Source: Sclerotiophoma versabilis
Lineage: Eukaryota; Ascomycota; Dothideomycetes; Pleosporales; Didymellaceae
Reading direction: 5' to 3'
Length of the DNA stretch: 64,000 nucleotides
Assembly (NCBI GenBank): GCA_012274445.1
Contig: JAAROD010000015.1
Coordinates: forward strand, 744,001 to 808,000
The notes under the pieces were generated by a model. It did no database searches, was not told the origin of the DNA, and saw nothing but the letters and a program-made list of their open reading frames with translations. Positions 44,505 to 57,100 of this stretch are shown piece after piece. Position numbers and translations under genes: made by a program. The stretch's first letter is position 1, and each line of letters starts with the position of its first letter.

Positions 44505-45749
44505 ATGCCCACAGCAATCGTCGTTGGCGCAACCGGCATCTTAGGCCGCGAAATCGTACATGAGCTGTCCAAACACCGCCAGCAATGGCCCACAGTTCAT
44601 GCTTTGTCGCGCAGCAAGAAGGAGCAGTTCTCGGAAACTGTCATCCATCATCACATCGACCTGCTATCATCTCCGGACGAGATGGCTGAGGATCTCAAGT
44701 CCGTGCAGGGTAATGTGGTCTTCTTCGCAGGCTACATGCAGAAGGATACTGAACAGGAGAACTGGGATATCAATGGCGCCATTCTTTCCAACTTCCTGCA
44801 AGCACTTGTCAATACAGGTGCCATCAGCGGCGTAGAACGCATCGTCTTAGTCACCGGTGCAAAGCAGTACGGTGTGCATCTCGGCGCACCAAAGAACCCT
44901 ATGCTCGAGTCAGACCCCTGGCTTACCGACAGCAAATGGCCGCCCAACTTCTACTACAATCAGCAGAACATTCTGCACTCTTTCTGCAAGGAACACAGAA
45001 AGGAATGGACCGTCACCTATCCCAACGATGTCATTGGTTACGCTGTCGGTAACTACATGAATCTGGCTACCGCTATTGCCCTATATGCTTTGGTGTCCAA
45101 CGAGCTTGACTCCAAGAACGAGGGCCTTGTATTCCCTGGTTCGCCAGCTTTCTACACAAAGTTTGATTGCTTTACCAGTTCAAAGCTTCACGCGCAATTC
45201 TGCGCCTGGGCCGCACTCGAGCCACAAGCTGCGAACGAAGCGTTCAACGTCGAGAACGGCGACGCAGAATCGTGGCAGAATCTCTGGCCAAAGGTTGCCA
45301 ACTACTTCGGCACCAAGGTAAAGCCGAATCAGTTCCAGAGCGATACCGCATCTTCGATTTTGAAGTACGTCTCGGGCGATGCGTCCTCGACGTCAAAACT
45401 CGCACCCGAACCACCAATCAGTGCACAAGCCTCCAGCATTGGCTTGCAAGGCACTCCAGCTCTCGAGCAATCCGTCGTCGAGCAGCACATCGACCTCGAG
45501 AAGTGGAGTCAACGCCAGGACGTCAAAGAGGCATGGAGTCGCATCGCCGACAGAGAAGGTCTCGAGGAGGATGCCTTTGAGAAGGCAACATGGGGTTTCC
45601 TGGGTTTTGTGCTGGGAAGAAAGTACGATCTAGTTATCAGCATGAGCAAAGCCAGGAAGGCGGGTTGGACCGGGTACATTGATACATGGGAGAGCCTCGA
45701 GAGCGTATTTGATGAGTTGAAGAAGGCGAAGATCTTACCTAGGTCTTAG
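44505..45749 (+). CDS. NAD(P)-dependent reductase of the PRISE/iridoid-synthase-like SDR family
   Basis: A single exon from the ATG at 44505 encodes 414 aa. The N-terminal Rossmann motif is AIVVGATGILGREIV (GxxGxxG). Family blocks follow: VHALSRSKKEQF, VQGNVVFFAGYM, RIVLVTGAKQYGVHLG, FYYNQQNILHSF and WTVTYPNDVIGYAVGNYMN. The YYNQQNIL segment stands where PRISE enzymes have FYYDLEDI, with the catalytic Tyr. The C-terminal part (FNVENGDAESWQNLWPKVA) is also typical. Relatives reduce enone substrates such as progesterone or oxo-nerol-type molecules; fungal members are mostly uncharacterised. A 14-residue longer frame exists, but the Rossmann strand begins right after this start. Confidence 0.88.
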   Translation: MPTAIVVGATGILGREIVHELSKHRQQWPTVHALSRSKKEQFSETVIHHHIDLLSSPDEMAEDLKSVQGNVVFFAGYMQKDTEQENWDINGAILSNFLQALVNTGAISGVERIVLVTGAKQYGVHLGAPKNPMLESDPWLTDSKWPPNFYYNQQNILHSFCKEHRKEWTVTYPNDVIGYAVGNYMNLATAIALYALVSNELDSKNEGLVFPGSPAFYTKFDCFTSSKLHAQFCAWAALEPQAANEAFNVENGDAESWQNLWPKVANYFGTKVKPNQFQSDTASSILKYVSGDASSTSKLAPEPPISAQASSIGLQGTPALEQSVVEQHIDLEKWSQRQDVKEAWSRIADREGLEEDAFEKATWGFLGFVLGRKYDLVISMSKARKAGWTGYIDTWESLESVFDELKKAKILPRS

Positions 45750-48084
45750 CGGAATGCGTATCTAACGCTACTGTAATTCGAATCAGGGTTAGGAGTTTTC
45801 GGGAACTCTTGCATAGCATGACCTTTGCAGGCATTCACCGAGATTTCCCATCATCGTTCAAGACTAGTGACCCATCGACTCGAATGATTACTGTGGACAG
45901 GCAAGATTGCCAGCCTGCCAGCCATCACATCCGCCCTTTCCAAAACAATTCGTTCTCCTAAACATCTCTTCCTCGTCTCCTCAGAACGCTTCTCGGCCTC
46001 CTTACCTTACATGATGAAGCAAATTGCGTGCCCGCACCGGGTAATCACCCGGACGAGAAGCGGCCGACTCAGCGCTGCTGCTTGCTAACCACAGCGCCTA
46101 CAAGATCTGCACATTCCCGCTTTCTTACCAAGGCTCAAATAGCCAGAATCTGCGGATTGGTAAAGGTATAATATTAAGGATGTCATGTAAGTTGATAGAA
46201 AAGGCTGTAGCTGACTACTAATAGCAATACAACAGATGTCGATCGGTTTCGACCTCGCACATGTGAGATGCATCAAAAAGGTTGGAATCCAAGTTGAAGT
46301 CCAGGGTCGCAGTCGCAGTCGCAGTCGCAGTCGCAGTTGCAGTCGCAGTCGCAGTCAGTCGCAGCGCTCTGGGGTGTGGTTGCGGAGGGTTCGGACATGT
46401 CGGAGTCCGGCCTGCGACGCTCAACCCTACAGACCTCAGATGCATGACGTAGCCAGCCGGTACGAAACAAACAAGCTTTCCTCTAAGCCCTTGCTTGCTC
46501 ACGCCACAACCACAGAGATCTGCCTGCCACCGCGCCAGCTCGCGCCCCAGCAAAGACCGTCTCGGATACCGGCTTTTAACTACAACCGTGCCCTTGCGCG
46601 CATCATCGTCAAAACCTGCACGCCGACCATGGTCGGGAGATCGACAGAGCCTTGTGTGGAGAGCACTTGTGCGCAGGAGTGGGGCCTGGATAGTTACTTC
46701 GTGCGAAACCCGTCTACATGAGGACACGCCACTGCCGCGAAGTAGCAGTCTCGTTGTACGATTCGGGTGCGTTGCGGACGGTGAGCAAGCTTAGCGGATA
46801 TGGGGTTTTTGAAAATGCCGTCGTGCCGTATTCGGAAGGTCCCGGTAGTTTCCATGCTGCCTTTCCTGTCCACGAAACGGGACGCGTGTGATGCATTCGC
46901 CAGACCAGCGTCATTGCGCATTGTGCATTGCCTTTTTGCCTTTTTCTTTTTTTCTTTTTTTCCAGAGTGCGCTGTTTGCTGGGTAAAAGCTTTCTTTGCG
47001 TTTCGCTCGTGCGGACTTGCGGGTTTCCGTCCGCAGTCGAGTTGTCGCGGCGTCGGCCTTTCACTGCCCCGGCTAAGCATCGGCGGAGCGCAGAGGTGCT
47101 ACGCTGTCAGCGAGCTGCACTTGGTACGCAATCCGGCACCTTCGGTCTCGCCGTTGAACAAGGTTTAAGGTTTCCACTAGAGTTTGGCCTGCCAAGATGC
47201 TGGTTCTGTGGACTCTGGAGAGGACAAGATCCACAGGGTGGGATGTCGTGCTGTTCTGGACCTTTGGATGTCCGTAGTGTTGTAGGGCAATTTGGAAAAG
47301 ATTCCTGGGCAGGGCGGCGGTGACGTAGCATGTGAGATGTGGGGGCGTGATGATAGGTGACGAGGCCTGACAGTGTCGAGGTCGAGAATGGGATTGCTTG
47401 TAGACGCGTTCGATGAGGGCTGTGATTGAGGTAAGCATTATAGCGTCCATGATCGCCTGAAGAGCGGGTAGGATGAAACTCGATTAGCCAGGAACAGCAT
47501 GTCGATGCAAAACGTCCTAGAGAGGGTGAGATTGCATTGATCTCGTTAAATTCGAGCAATGGATCGGAGTCTGAAATGTTCGCGGGCCAAGCGACCTTCA
47601 GCAGATCTGATAAATACCCGTCAAAGTCAAGGCATGCATGCCTGCGGTGTGATTGATGAGGCAAACCACCATTTAAGCAAGATCCACTGGGGAACAACAT
47701 CGAAGTAGCTGTGAAGTGGACCGAAACAGAGTCTATCTGTAGTTCAGCATATCTAATGAAGAATACAAAGCAAGCGAATAGTGTTACACTGAGTATGGAG
47801 AGGTCCTACTACTTAAGATTCGGTCCTATAGGGTACTCTTGACTTTCGCTCTCGCTCTCGTATTCGAGCTTGTCAGGTGCATCTGTCAGGTATCAGCCTG
47901 AGCAATGTTCGGATAGTCAGTCTTTCGTCTTCTGGCTGAAGCTGTCAGTGTCCACACTGGTGTAACAAGGTATAGCCTCGCCCCTCCCAGGAAAGAAACA
48001 TGAAGACTAAGACAGAGGCCTGCGCGCACGTGTATTTACTTCATTCGTAACTGCTGGTTTTCGGAATTCAGGCGGCTGTCTTGT
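45750..48084. other. Intergenic, no gene supported
   Basis: About 2.3 kb. It contains the hexanucleotide repeat at 46307 and a T-rich run near 46935-46965. Frames of 130-197 codons occur on the minus strand (47107-47700 is the longest). They show no recognisable motif and no splice context. Confidence 0.45.
46307..46364. repeat. Hexanucleotide tandem repeat (TCGCAG)
   Basis: About nine TCGCAG units, one as TTGCAG and one shortened by two bases. Both strands stay open through it, which creates long spurious frames. Confidence 0.9.
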
Positions 48085-49134
48085 TTACTCTGACCAGCCC
48101 CTGTACACAATCTTGGCCCCGTACTTCTGACCCTTCTTCAGAACCATCATAGACCTATACTCAGGAACGTTGATGGCGTTGACGTAACGACTGGGTTCAA
48201 CGCAGAATCCTGAGCGGGCAGCCCTAGCTGGCAGATCGTCTACAGCTGGTACATCGATGTACTTGCCGGTGTAGAACTGGAAAGCGGGTTCGGTGGAGTG
48301 AACCTCAAGGTGAATCTTGCTCTCTGGGTGGTAGGCAGATACGAGCTTCTGGAGTGGTGACGAACGAGTATCGACCGGGATACTGCCAGCATCCGTGTTT
48401 GCAACGAAGCAGTCGTCAACATCTGGCTCTTTATCCCCCAATGTAAAAGTCTTGCCTGAGCTGATGCCAGGGTACTCCTCAATGGGGCCGGTAGGAATAC
48501 CGCCATCGTCAACGACTTGGTACTTGTTGGTGATCAAAGTGATCTCCGTGCCAGCAATAGATGGCTTCCCGGTCAAGTTGAAGTAGCTTCCCGATTGTCA
48601 GCAAGTTAGTAAACAATAACGCTAGCGTAGTATGTACCTGTGGTTTGTCATGTTGATGGCTGTTTCTTCGACTTCGTCGCCAACTAACTCGGCCTCATAC
48701 TCAATGTAGAGAACCTCCTGCTGGCTGCCGTTGACCTGCTCCTGCTTCTGCACATACCATACACTGACCTGCAGGGTACCGGGATAGCCCTCCTCACCAT
48801 CCTTGCTCAGGTACTTGAAGAGGACAGCATTCTCACCGTTGCGCTGCACGTCCACCGGACCGTTGAACTCATGTTTTCCCCAGCCCTGCTCACCCCCATG
48901 TAAGGAGTTCGGGCCGTTGTTTACGGGAAGCTGGTAGGACTTTCCGTTCAAGTTGTTGATCTTTGCCTTTGCGACTCGATTGGCAATACGCCCAATAGTT
49001 TCGCCAAAATACGGGCCGTTGTATTGCTTGTACTGCTCGGCGGTCTTGAAGCCCTGTACAATGTTGATGCCGTTGACACGGAACTCCTGGATAATAGCTC
49101 CCAAAGGGAGGAATGTAAAGGCTTTTGCCGACAT
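48085..49134 (-). CDS. Aldose 1-epimerase (galactose mutarotase)
   Basis: Interconverts alpha and beta anomers of aldoses ahead of the Leloir pathway. Exons 49134-48638 and 48586-48085 give 332 aa, the usual size. The intron falls inside the catalytic block: TNH in exon 1, SYFNLTG in exon 2. Other landmarks are GRIANRVAKAKI, NSLHGGEQGWGKHEF with the first catalytic His, the second His in TNHSYFNL, and GFCVEPSRY with the catalytic Glu. The start MSAKAFTFLPLG at 49134 opens the beta-sandwich directly and no signal peptide is seen, so it should be cytosolic. Confidence 0.94.
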
Positions 49135-50109
49135 GATAGAGGGGGCGAATGTGGTCTAGCTCGATAAGACGCGTCTTTCAAGATTACTGCGCGCATTAGC
49201 TTCTCGCAGCTCTTTTGGCTAGCAGCTCAATTATTGTCAAATGACGGAACCCGTCTTATTGGAATTTGAGACGTTTGATGAGGGGTAATTGCCAACATCT
49301 TATAAGGTTTGTAAAGTGCGGAACTTGCGAGACTCACATGGGCGTGTATCCTGGTTGCGCTTGGTCGTGCGTGTAGTATTTCTCAATGTCGCGAGAGTTC
49401 GCTGTTGTTTATAGGTTCGAGTAGTCACTTCAGGCAAAAGTTGCAAGGGTTGGTGCACATTGCTGCTCTAAATGTATTTTGTTCATTAGGCTAATGAGGG
49501 GCGGAGCTCGCCCGTTCTGCCGTCTTGTCGGTACCGTGAGCGACAACATAGGGAACATCTTGACATAGAGTATGAAGCCCGACGAAGTCGCGCGGTATGC
49601 CTAAATAAGACAATCCTATGATTTACAAAGAGGGTAGGATTTGGATAGGCGTAGGGTTGGTCCCTGCCAGCTTGACAGCTTGTCAAAATTAGTAAGCGCA
49701 AGTCTGTGCGCAGCTTCTGCAGCGGAATTCTGCCGACTCAGCATCACAAATCATCACAACCAGCAAATGGTGAAACTGTCTTCAAAGCTGTGTATTGTAC
49801 AATTAATATCTATTTGAGAAGCGTGCCGACCAATCGTTACATCCAACTCGCCCAGTATCGAAAACTTCAGCGGTGGGGCTTCGGAGTCGGTCCGTACAGC
49901 GCGACTCTTCAGTCTTCACGTCATAGTGAAGCACATTTTCCGCTATCGTGATATCAGAGAGAACTATGCCGCATTGATCATGCGCTGCCAACACTTGTCC
50001 ATTAACGCCGATCGCCAGTACTTAATCCAAACACCGTGTGTGGATCTATCCCAAAACGCTAGAACGCTAGACAAAGAATGCTGAAGAGGAGGAGTCAAGT
50101 CCATGCTAT
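49135..50109. other. Intergenic, no gene seen
   Basis: About 975 bp between two minus-strand genes. Short frames only. Confidence 0.5.
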
Positions 50110-51100
50110 TCATGCGCCGACTGGATTTTGTATGAAGTTGTTGAAGTCCAGGTCGGATGTGTTATTCCAGTCAGGCATCATTGGGTCGTTGGGATCCATG
50201 TATATTGGGTCAACCATCATGACTTGATCGAAATTGTTGTTGAAGTTGTCGAATGCAGACAATGATTTGCTGAAGTCCATTGGCTCTTCCATCATCATCA
50301 TCGAATCGTTCACCCAGGCTCTCGAAAGCGCAGAAGGATCCAGAGCACCAGTGTGCATAAAGGTTGAGACCATGGGCGATTCTTGCTTCAGAGGTGCGGT
50401 CATTTGCGATTGTCTTGGGAAAGGGCTGTTCATGGGCGGCGTTGGCGGTGCGTTGTTGCGCGCGAATGGGTCGATGAAGGGGATTTGTCTTGTGGTCGGG
50501 GTCCCGCTGTATGACGAAGGAGACGATGTATGGCCATGCTCTGAATCCGAGCTCACGGATTCACGCCTACGAGACAACGGCGCTCCTCTCTCGAGCAGCT
50601 TGTGTTGCATGCGACTGCAGTCTTCCTCGAATCCTTCGTAGTTGCTGCCATTTTCGCTCGGTCCGTGCAAAAGGTCAAGTCTTTCAAGAATGTCGTGTGT
50701 CAAAGGGTGACCGCCTTGCGCTTCACGTAACGGCTGACCCGGCCAGCCTTGTCCTGTTTGTAGGCGAGTGTATAGTTCTCGAAGTCCGGCGACAAGTTGG
50801 GCTTGTTGTTGTTCGAGCATTTCCACATAGCTAGCACAATTAGCACATGAGCCGTGTTTACAGCGAGTGGGCAACATACCCTTTAGGGTAGACTTTGTCT
50901 TGCGACTTCTTTCTCTCGCCAAAGACACAGATGGCATTGTCTGCTTTACACCGGCTGCAGGGACTTGCTCCATCACACTGTTGAAGTCAGACTAGCAATT
51001 CTAAGAGTCAAGCCAAGGTTCCACACACCTTTGATTTCTTCAATCGGCAGCGGTCGCAAGCTTTGCATACTCGCTTCCTGATATTGTCTTGTGCTTCCAT
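50110..51100 (-). CDS. Zn2Cys6 transcription factor, short Fluffy-like type
   Basis: Exons 51100-51029, 50977-50880 and 50830-50110 give 296 aa in frame. The finger is complete: CKACDRCRLKKSK in exon 1, CDGASPCSRCKADNAIC in exon 2. The conserved extension FGERKKSQDKVYPKGYVEML follows, then a short coiled coil (EQQQAQLVAGLRELYTRL). This extension is typical of a small fungal regulator group in which I recall conidiation factors such as Neurospora Fluffy; that link is from memory and not certain. The rest is Ser/Pro-rich, ending in acidic Met/Asp/Asn-rich sequence (MDPNDPMMPDWNNTSDLDF), a likely activation domain. There is no middle homology domain, unlike the factor at 31790-33671. Confidence 0.88.
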
Positions 51101-54100
51101 CGAACCCGACCGTTGTGATGACATCGAATTGAAGGATAAGCTAGGTTGGTACAGGGTGAATCACTTGATGCTCCAATTGGTCGAGATGTATTGTGTATTC
51201 GACAAAGGTCCAGTGAGACTTTTTTTGAGATGTGCTGAGGTGGGAACTTGTCTCCTAAATACGGACATAGCTTGTGGGTAGCATGGCATTATATCTCTTC
51301 ACGTCAGAGGGCATCTCCAAGCGGACGTTCGGCGTTAACTATCCATCGAAGCTTCCGGCGCGGAAACTCCGTAATCGACCTGTAATTTTCGTCCCCACCC
51401 GACCCTGGGCAGCTAAACCACCCGTCTCCCTGCCCATCAATTTCTTTGAGCACGTTGGATTACTCTTCGCGCTTGTAAGGATGCAGGGATCTTTGCAGTG
51501 CGCCAACTTTACGAAGACACTGGGCTCAATGGGCGGGACGAGTGACAAAGCCTTTCGCGAAGTCGGCCATCGAGCGGACCGTGGTCATGAAAGCTGCCAA
51601 AATTCGCCGTGATGCCTGGTCGACTACCAGCACAAAACAGGCGACGAGAAATTAGATCGAACTTCACCGGCAAATAGAGCGCCCTGAGCTGAGCTGATCT
51701 TGAATGATTCGGTAATCGGCGAGGCGTAAAAATGCGCGGACTATAACATCACACGAGCACCGAGAACAGATCTTCGTACAGCGCGCAGGTACGCCAGCAT
51801 CAAATCCTGAGCCTGTCTCACTTTGCTGCACAAATTTGTGTTGTCGCTCGATCCACGTAGCGGCCGGCGTCATTGTGATGGCTGATCGACTGACAACGTT
51901 ATTTCCATCCTCTCGTAGACTCTAGTTTTCGAACAAAATCACAGCCTCGGCCGAATGGAATGGCCACATGCTGACTGAACTCGTTGGACCGAGCACTTTC
52001 TAATTTCAGGAGAACCATCCTTCTGACAATGTAGAGAGCTGGGTCGTGGCTCATCATTATGGTAGGACTGGTCGTGCGAAAGCTGGAATCATGGGTTGCT
52101 GGAAATGGCAAGCTCGATGACCGCGAGAACAGCACGCAAACAGCGACCCAAAAATTGTGCAGCGACGCTTTCAAGGCCGACTGCAAAACGACCTTTGGTA
52201 GAGACGTTAACTATCACCGCATGCGCACTTCAGCAACACACGCCAGCTCTTCAAAATGTTGTTCCCCAGCAGGTGTTCGAATCATTCAGCACAGTGCAGT
52301 GTCTATGGCTGCTTACAACACAGCCATGACTCTGCCGCACGCCACAGACCTTGAACGGACAAAGTCTGCGCAGCCAGTCATCTTTCCACAAGGCCTTATC
52401 GTATTGGCGCAGATACTCCATGTTCTGCACTTTTGTCTGCTTACCAATGGCTCACAACAGAGTACTAGAATGGCCTGTCACTTCTCAACATCGGTATGTT
52501 GCTGCTTCTGTTGCGCCCTTCTGTTGTCTTTGTTCTCCGAATATTTTGCTGCAGCATTTGTGACCATTACTGGTTCGGCTTCTGGGTCCTGGCAATTGCG
52601 TCCAACGCGCCGCTTCCTACACTCATCCACACAAATTTCAAGAGATTTGCCCTGCATACTGTCTAGTGGAGTCTAACATTACGTGTCCTTATCTTTTGAG
52701 CGCAAGGCGCCTTCAACCTCCTTTTGCGAACGATGAAAGGGACCGGTCCACTACAGGAGGAGGAGTCAATCGTGTGGCTGTGAATATCGATTCGTGGAAT
52801 GATGCCAAGCGACCCGCATCCCTCGTTTGGCGTATACGCCTACCGGTATACGGTGCCCATGCAGCACACTTCCCATTCTGTCCTTGAGCGTATACTGAGC
52901 GATTCATTCTTGCGATGCCGTTGGCAACGCTTGGGTTTCGCTTGTTCTGTCAGCTTCGCTAAACGGTGTGTCAGCACTTTCGCAACATGCGCTCCCTATT
53001 GGGCGATTTGCTTGCAGCGAACTTACCTAGGGGTCTGAGGATCACCCGCATGGCTTATCACCAGCCACTTCACATAAGCCTAGATATTCACAAGCAATGT
53101 CTCGATGGCTACTAGAGTACTGTCACTGCTTACGACTTTGCCAACGTGGATATGTGACCTGTTCAGGCTGGGAAAGTGATCTGTATTCTACAAGAATTAT
53201 GCCACTCTTCAGTCCAGTACATGATGTGTTGGCTGCTGTCTAAACAGTCATCTTCTAGCTAGTCCCCGGTCGGCGCCTCTCTCGAAACACCCATTTCTAC
53301 AATGCCGTGAGCATTAGCCACAGCTTGGTACTTGGAATCGCTTAGGAGGCGGACTTGTTCTTTGTCAACACAAAGACAACTTGCCGGGTGAAGCGATTTC
53401 CAGCCTCAACTGAAATGCAATGTTGCTCACAGAAACCCAAGTCTTTGTCATCAGGGGTCATTTGATGACATTCGAGTCCGACGTCCTTTCTTAGGCTCTG
53501 AGCTATACCACGACGCACGATGAAGCAGGAAGATCGACAGGGAGGTTTCCGACGGACGGTGCTTCTGATTCCTCCCGAAATCACGCTTTGCAGGCTTCCC
53601 CGCGCTTGGGAGCGTGTTGTGTATTACCAACACGCTGCCTGAGCACGTTCAAATCAACGAATCTAGATCGGTGTTGCATTCGCAGATCAGTGCTCTATCA
53701 GCTATTATGTCGGCCCTTCCTGCAGAGTTGGGACCAGGGGCAAAGCTATAGAGGTTCGCAACATGGCATTTGCCGATGAAGGCTATATGTTTCGAGACGG
53801 CTCGCTCAATTGTATCACGACCGACATCAATCAATGTGCTCAACACATTGACCATGGTCGATCCTGGTATTTGGGTGCCAGGCTCTCCCTGGTGAGTTGG
53901 GCTACGTGAATTAGAACGGGACAGCGACGTGTCTCAGAATGAGGCATCAATTAAGTGTTGTATCCTGACCGTCGAAGTGAAATGTCGTTTCAGGCACATG
54001 GTGAGCAGATTGACCACGAACGCCACGTGGCTTAGGTGTTAGGTTTCGTACGTACAACACTTTCCCAAGATTTCGCGCGCGGCACACAAGGAGCGCCGAG

Positions 54101-57100
54101 TGCCGAGCAAGCGGGACAGCGATCGTAAATTGTGTCCAAGCCAGCAACGATACGATGCACGAAAACCCCCCTAATTTGTCAATCTCGTGACACATGTTAG
54201 ATGTTCTTGATCGACTGCGGGGTTGACAGTAGAAAGACATCTCCTGACATTTCGCTTTCAATTGACGACACAGCCTCACGACCTGAGCCGTTGACCAAAG
54301 CATGTAGTGTGGCCGAGCCAATGGGAATGCATTCCCAGCGATCCCCCATGAAATCCACAACGGCGGACTCGTACTTCAAACGCGGTCAACTAGCCAAGGA
54401 TGGACGCCTAGCAGAGAGCAACATGATCCCTGGGCCGCTTTCCAGAAGAACCAAGACCTCCTGACATTCTCAGCCTCAGGGCGACGTGTACACGAAAAGC
54501 GAAAGATTACACGGATGCTAAGCGCTAAAACCTCCCACTATTCTTGGCTGAAGGACGAAAAGGCTCGGGGTTCGCTCCCTCACGGCACCCGGGCCACCTG
54601 CTTCCGCTCCGAGCCCTGACCCGCTTCGTAAACGATTCCGGATACCGTAACTTATGTGCTCAAGCAGCCTTACACCTTCTAACACCCTCACTCTGGAGCC
54701 TTTGAGTCAAAAATTGATCATCAAGTATGTTCTGGACGCTCCAGATGACTCGATACACATAATGGCGCTCGACAAAAGCCTCTCATCGAGACTCTAGCAT
54801 GATATCACTTGATAGGTGACAAGAATAACACTTCGAGCAAGGACAGACACTCCAGAAATCAAACGCATCCTTGCGAACTTCGATCGCCGTCGCATGTATG
54901 CCTTATCTTAAAATCGCCGTTGTACGAACTCGAGGACAAAATCGTCTCTTCCCGCAAAGGCCTATGCTCGGAGATATCGAAAGGATGTCACACAAATATC
55001 GAAGATCCACAATGGACCCACTCGACTGTCGTAAGGCTGAAAAAAGCTTCATCTACAATAGCGGCGCGAGCTTCTAGAAGTTTTCCACCTATGTCACAGT
55101 GCGCTGGGGAGAGCAACCGCAACATCCCCACACTAGACGTTCGAGGACGACGAAAATTACGTAGGCACGACTATCTGCTTCTGTGTGCATATGTAAGGCA
55201 CGTTGTTCCGGTAGCTATTCGTAGGGCTTGATTAGGTGAGTTTGCGAGCACTACGGTGGTACTCAACAACTTCTCTGCTGCTGCTAGGTCCTTTCTCATC
55301 CAGAAGCGTCGGCCGAACGTATTGTTCATGACAGTCATGTCTCCGGCTCACGAATTTCGCGTTCGTGTCCATGCAGTAAATATTCCGATCGCAGGTGCGA
55401 CTCAACCCACAGTAAAAAAACCTTCCAGATGACAAACATCGGTGCAGTCTTGCATACTGTCTTTTGGGAATCGCAATGTTTTCTGCAACCCACTCTCGTG
55501 CGAGACGATGTTGAAGATTGTGGACCGTTCCATTTGTGAAACTCCACAGCCAGATACAGAATCCCTGCTTTGCGACCGCTTCTTTGGGTAGGACACTTTT
55601 TGGGCTACAGTCGCAACGCTTGAATGCACACTATTCAGCTCCAGGATGTTCGAGACTGCTGGCGACAAGCAAGTGTACGCGGTTCCCGCAATCGACGTTG
55701 AGCTTCAGCTGCAAGGTATGACATAGGTGGCTTCGAGGTAGCCAAGACACCATGTTTCGACAAATTCCATACTACCAACCTTGGTAAGACTTTCGCACAC
55801 CAAGTTGCAGACTAAGAGTAGGGATCGAACCAGATATTAAAATCCTCCAGTTCGATAATCACATGCATGTTCCTATGTTGTCGTGCATTCGGGGGGCTGC
55901 TTATTGCCGAGTACCCGAAGCCACTGCCGACTTTTGGCCGGTCGTTCGATGCATTCGTCAATTGTAATCCTTCGTGCGGCTCACACTGAGATTATTGGAT
56001 TGGGCTTTATCGTCGAGGGCAGACCACCGTCAAATAAGCGAACGAATTTGCTGACTATGGATTTTCCGAGATCGTTTGTTCGCCCACTCTTTTTGTCAGA
56101 CACTGGCGATGCTTCAATTTTGTGTGTATTCGGAGTGAAGAGCTTGGACGGTGTTACGAACGCAAATGCCTCTCTGGAAGAATACCAAACCAAAGGACAT
56201 TACATTATCTACAGCTATCTCATCACGTCCAAGGGATAAGGAAGCAGTGCTATCGCCAAGGCTATCAAGTTAAGCTTCAACATCCCAGGTCTGATCGTGC
56301 ACATCCATCCATCCATCTTTCCTTCCATAATGGATCAGCTCAGGAGACTTCTAGCCTCCAGGGATGGCTGTTCAAACTAGGGTGGACAACACATGGCTGG
56401 CAATGACCTACCAGCCCATCCGTGGCCGGCCATAATTCGGACTTGCAGTATCGCCCACATATTCAGTAATACCTAAACATGCAACACGATGCTGCAATCC
56501 CTTGCTCAATCCCGAAACCCATCAGGTGAGACGATTGTACAGATACCTCAGACAGCCACAACGGAGACACCAACCTGGGAAACTCCACAACGCAATCACA
56601 TATATCGGACAGGAGCGCCAACAGGGTTAGCTTTTACATCGCTATCGACAAATGAGTGCGGTATCGTAGATACGCACCCTTGTGGCCCGTTCTGAATTTT
56701 GCGCATGTCCCCGGTCTATTTCGGAAGTTACCGAACATGACTCCTAACATTCTCCATCTCGTATGCACCTCATCAAAGGATTTTAGACATGGACCGAGCA
56801 ATTGGAGTCCGCAACTGCCAAACGCTCAGTTAAGGATTCTGTAAGCAGAGCGTTGATAGATCGAAGCGAAGCAAAACTTCGCACTTCGGTCACTATGCGC
56901 CGTTACCGCGCAGTGTGATAGCTCCTTCGCTCCTTCCTACTGCCGAGACAGCTCATACAAAGAAAAGATCAGGACCGTAGCTCGTCACACGACGAATTGC
57001 GGCTTCGCAGCTTCGCAGCTTCTCATAAGTCTGTCGATCGATCAGGCATCCAGGATCCGTGGAAGCAGCTCAACTGCAAAGGTCTTCATCCCATCGGGCG

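Noticed and set aside
47107..47700. 197-codon minus-strand frame
   Set aside because: It is rich in His/Pro/Ser without motif or conserved block, and another frame of similar quality overlaps it.
55780..55880. Possible minus-strand tRNA, from a GGATCGAACC-like T-loop
   Set aside because: The flanking bases do not form a T stem, and no acceptor or anticodon stem can be drawn.
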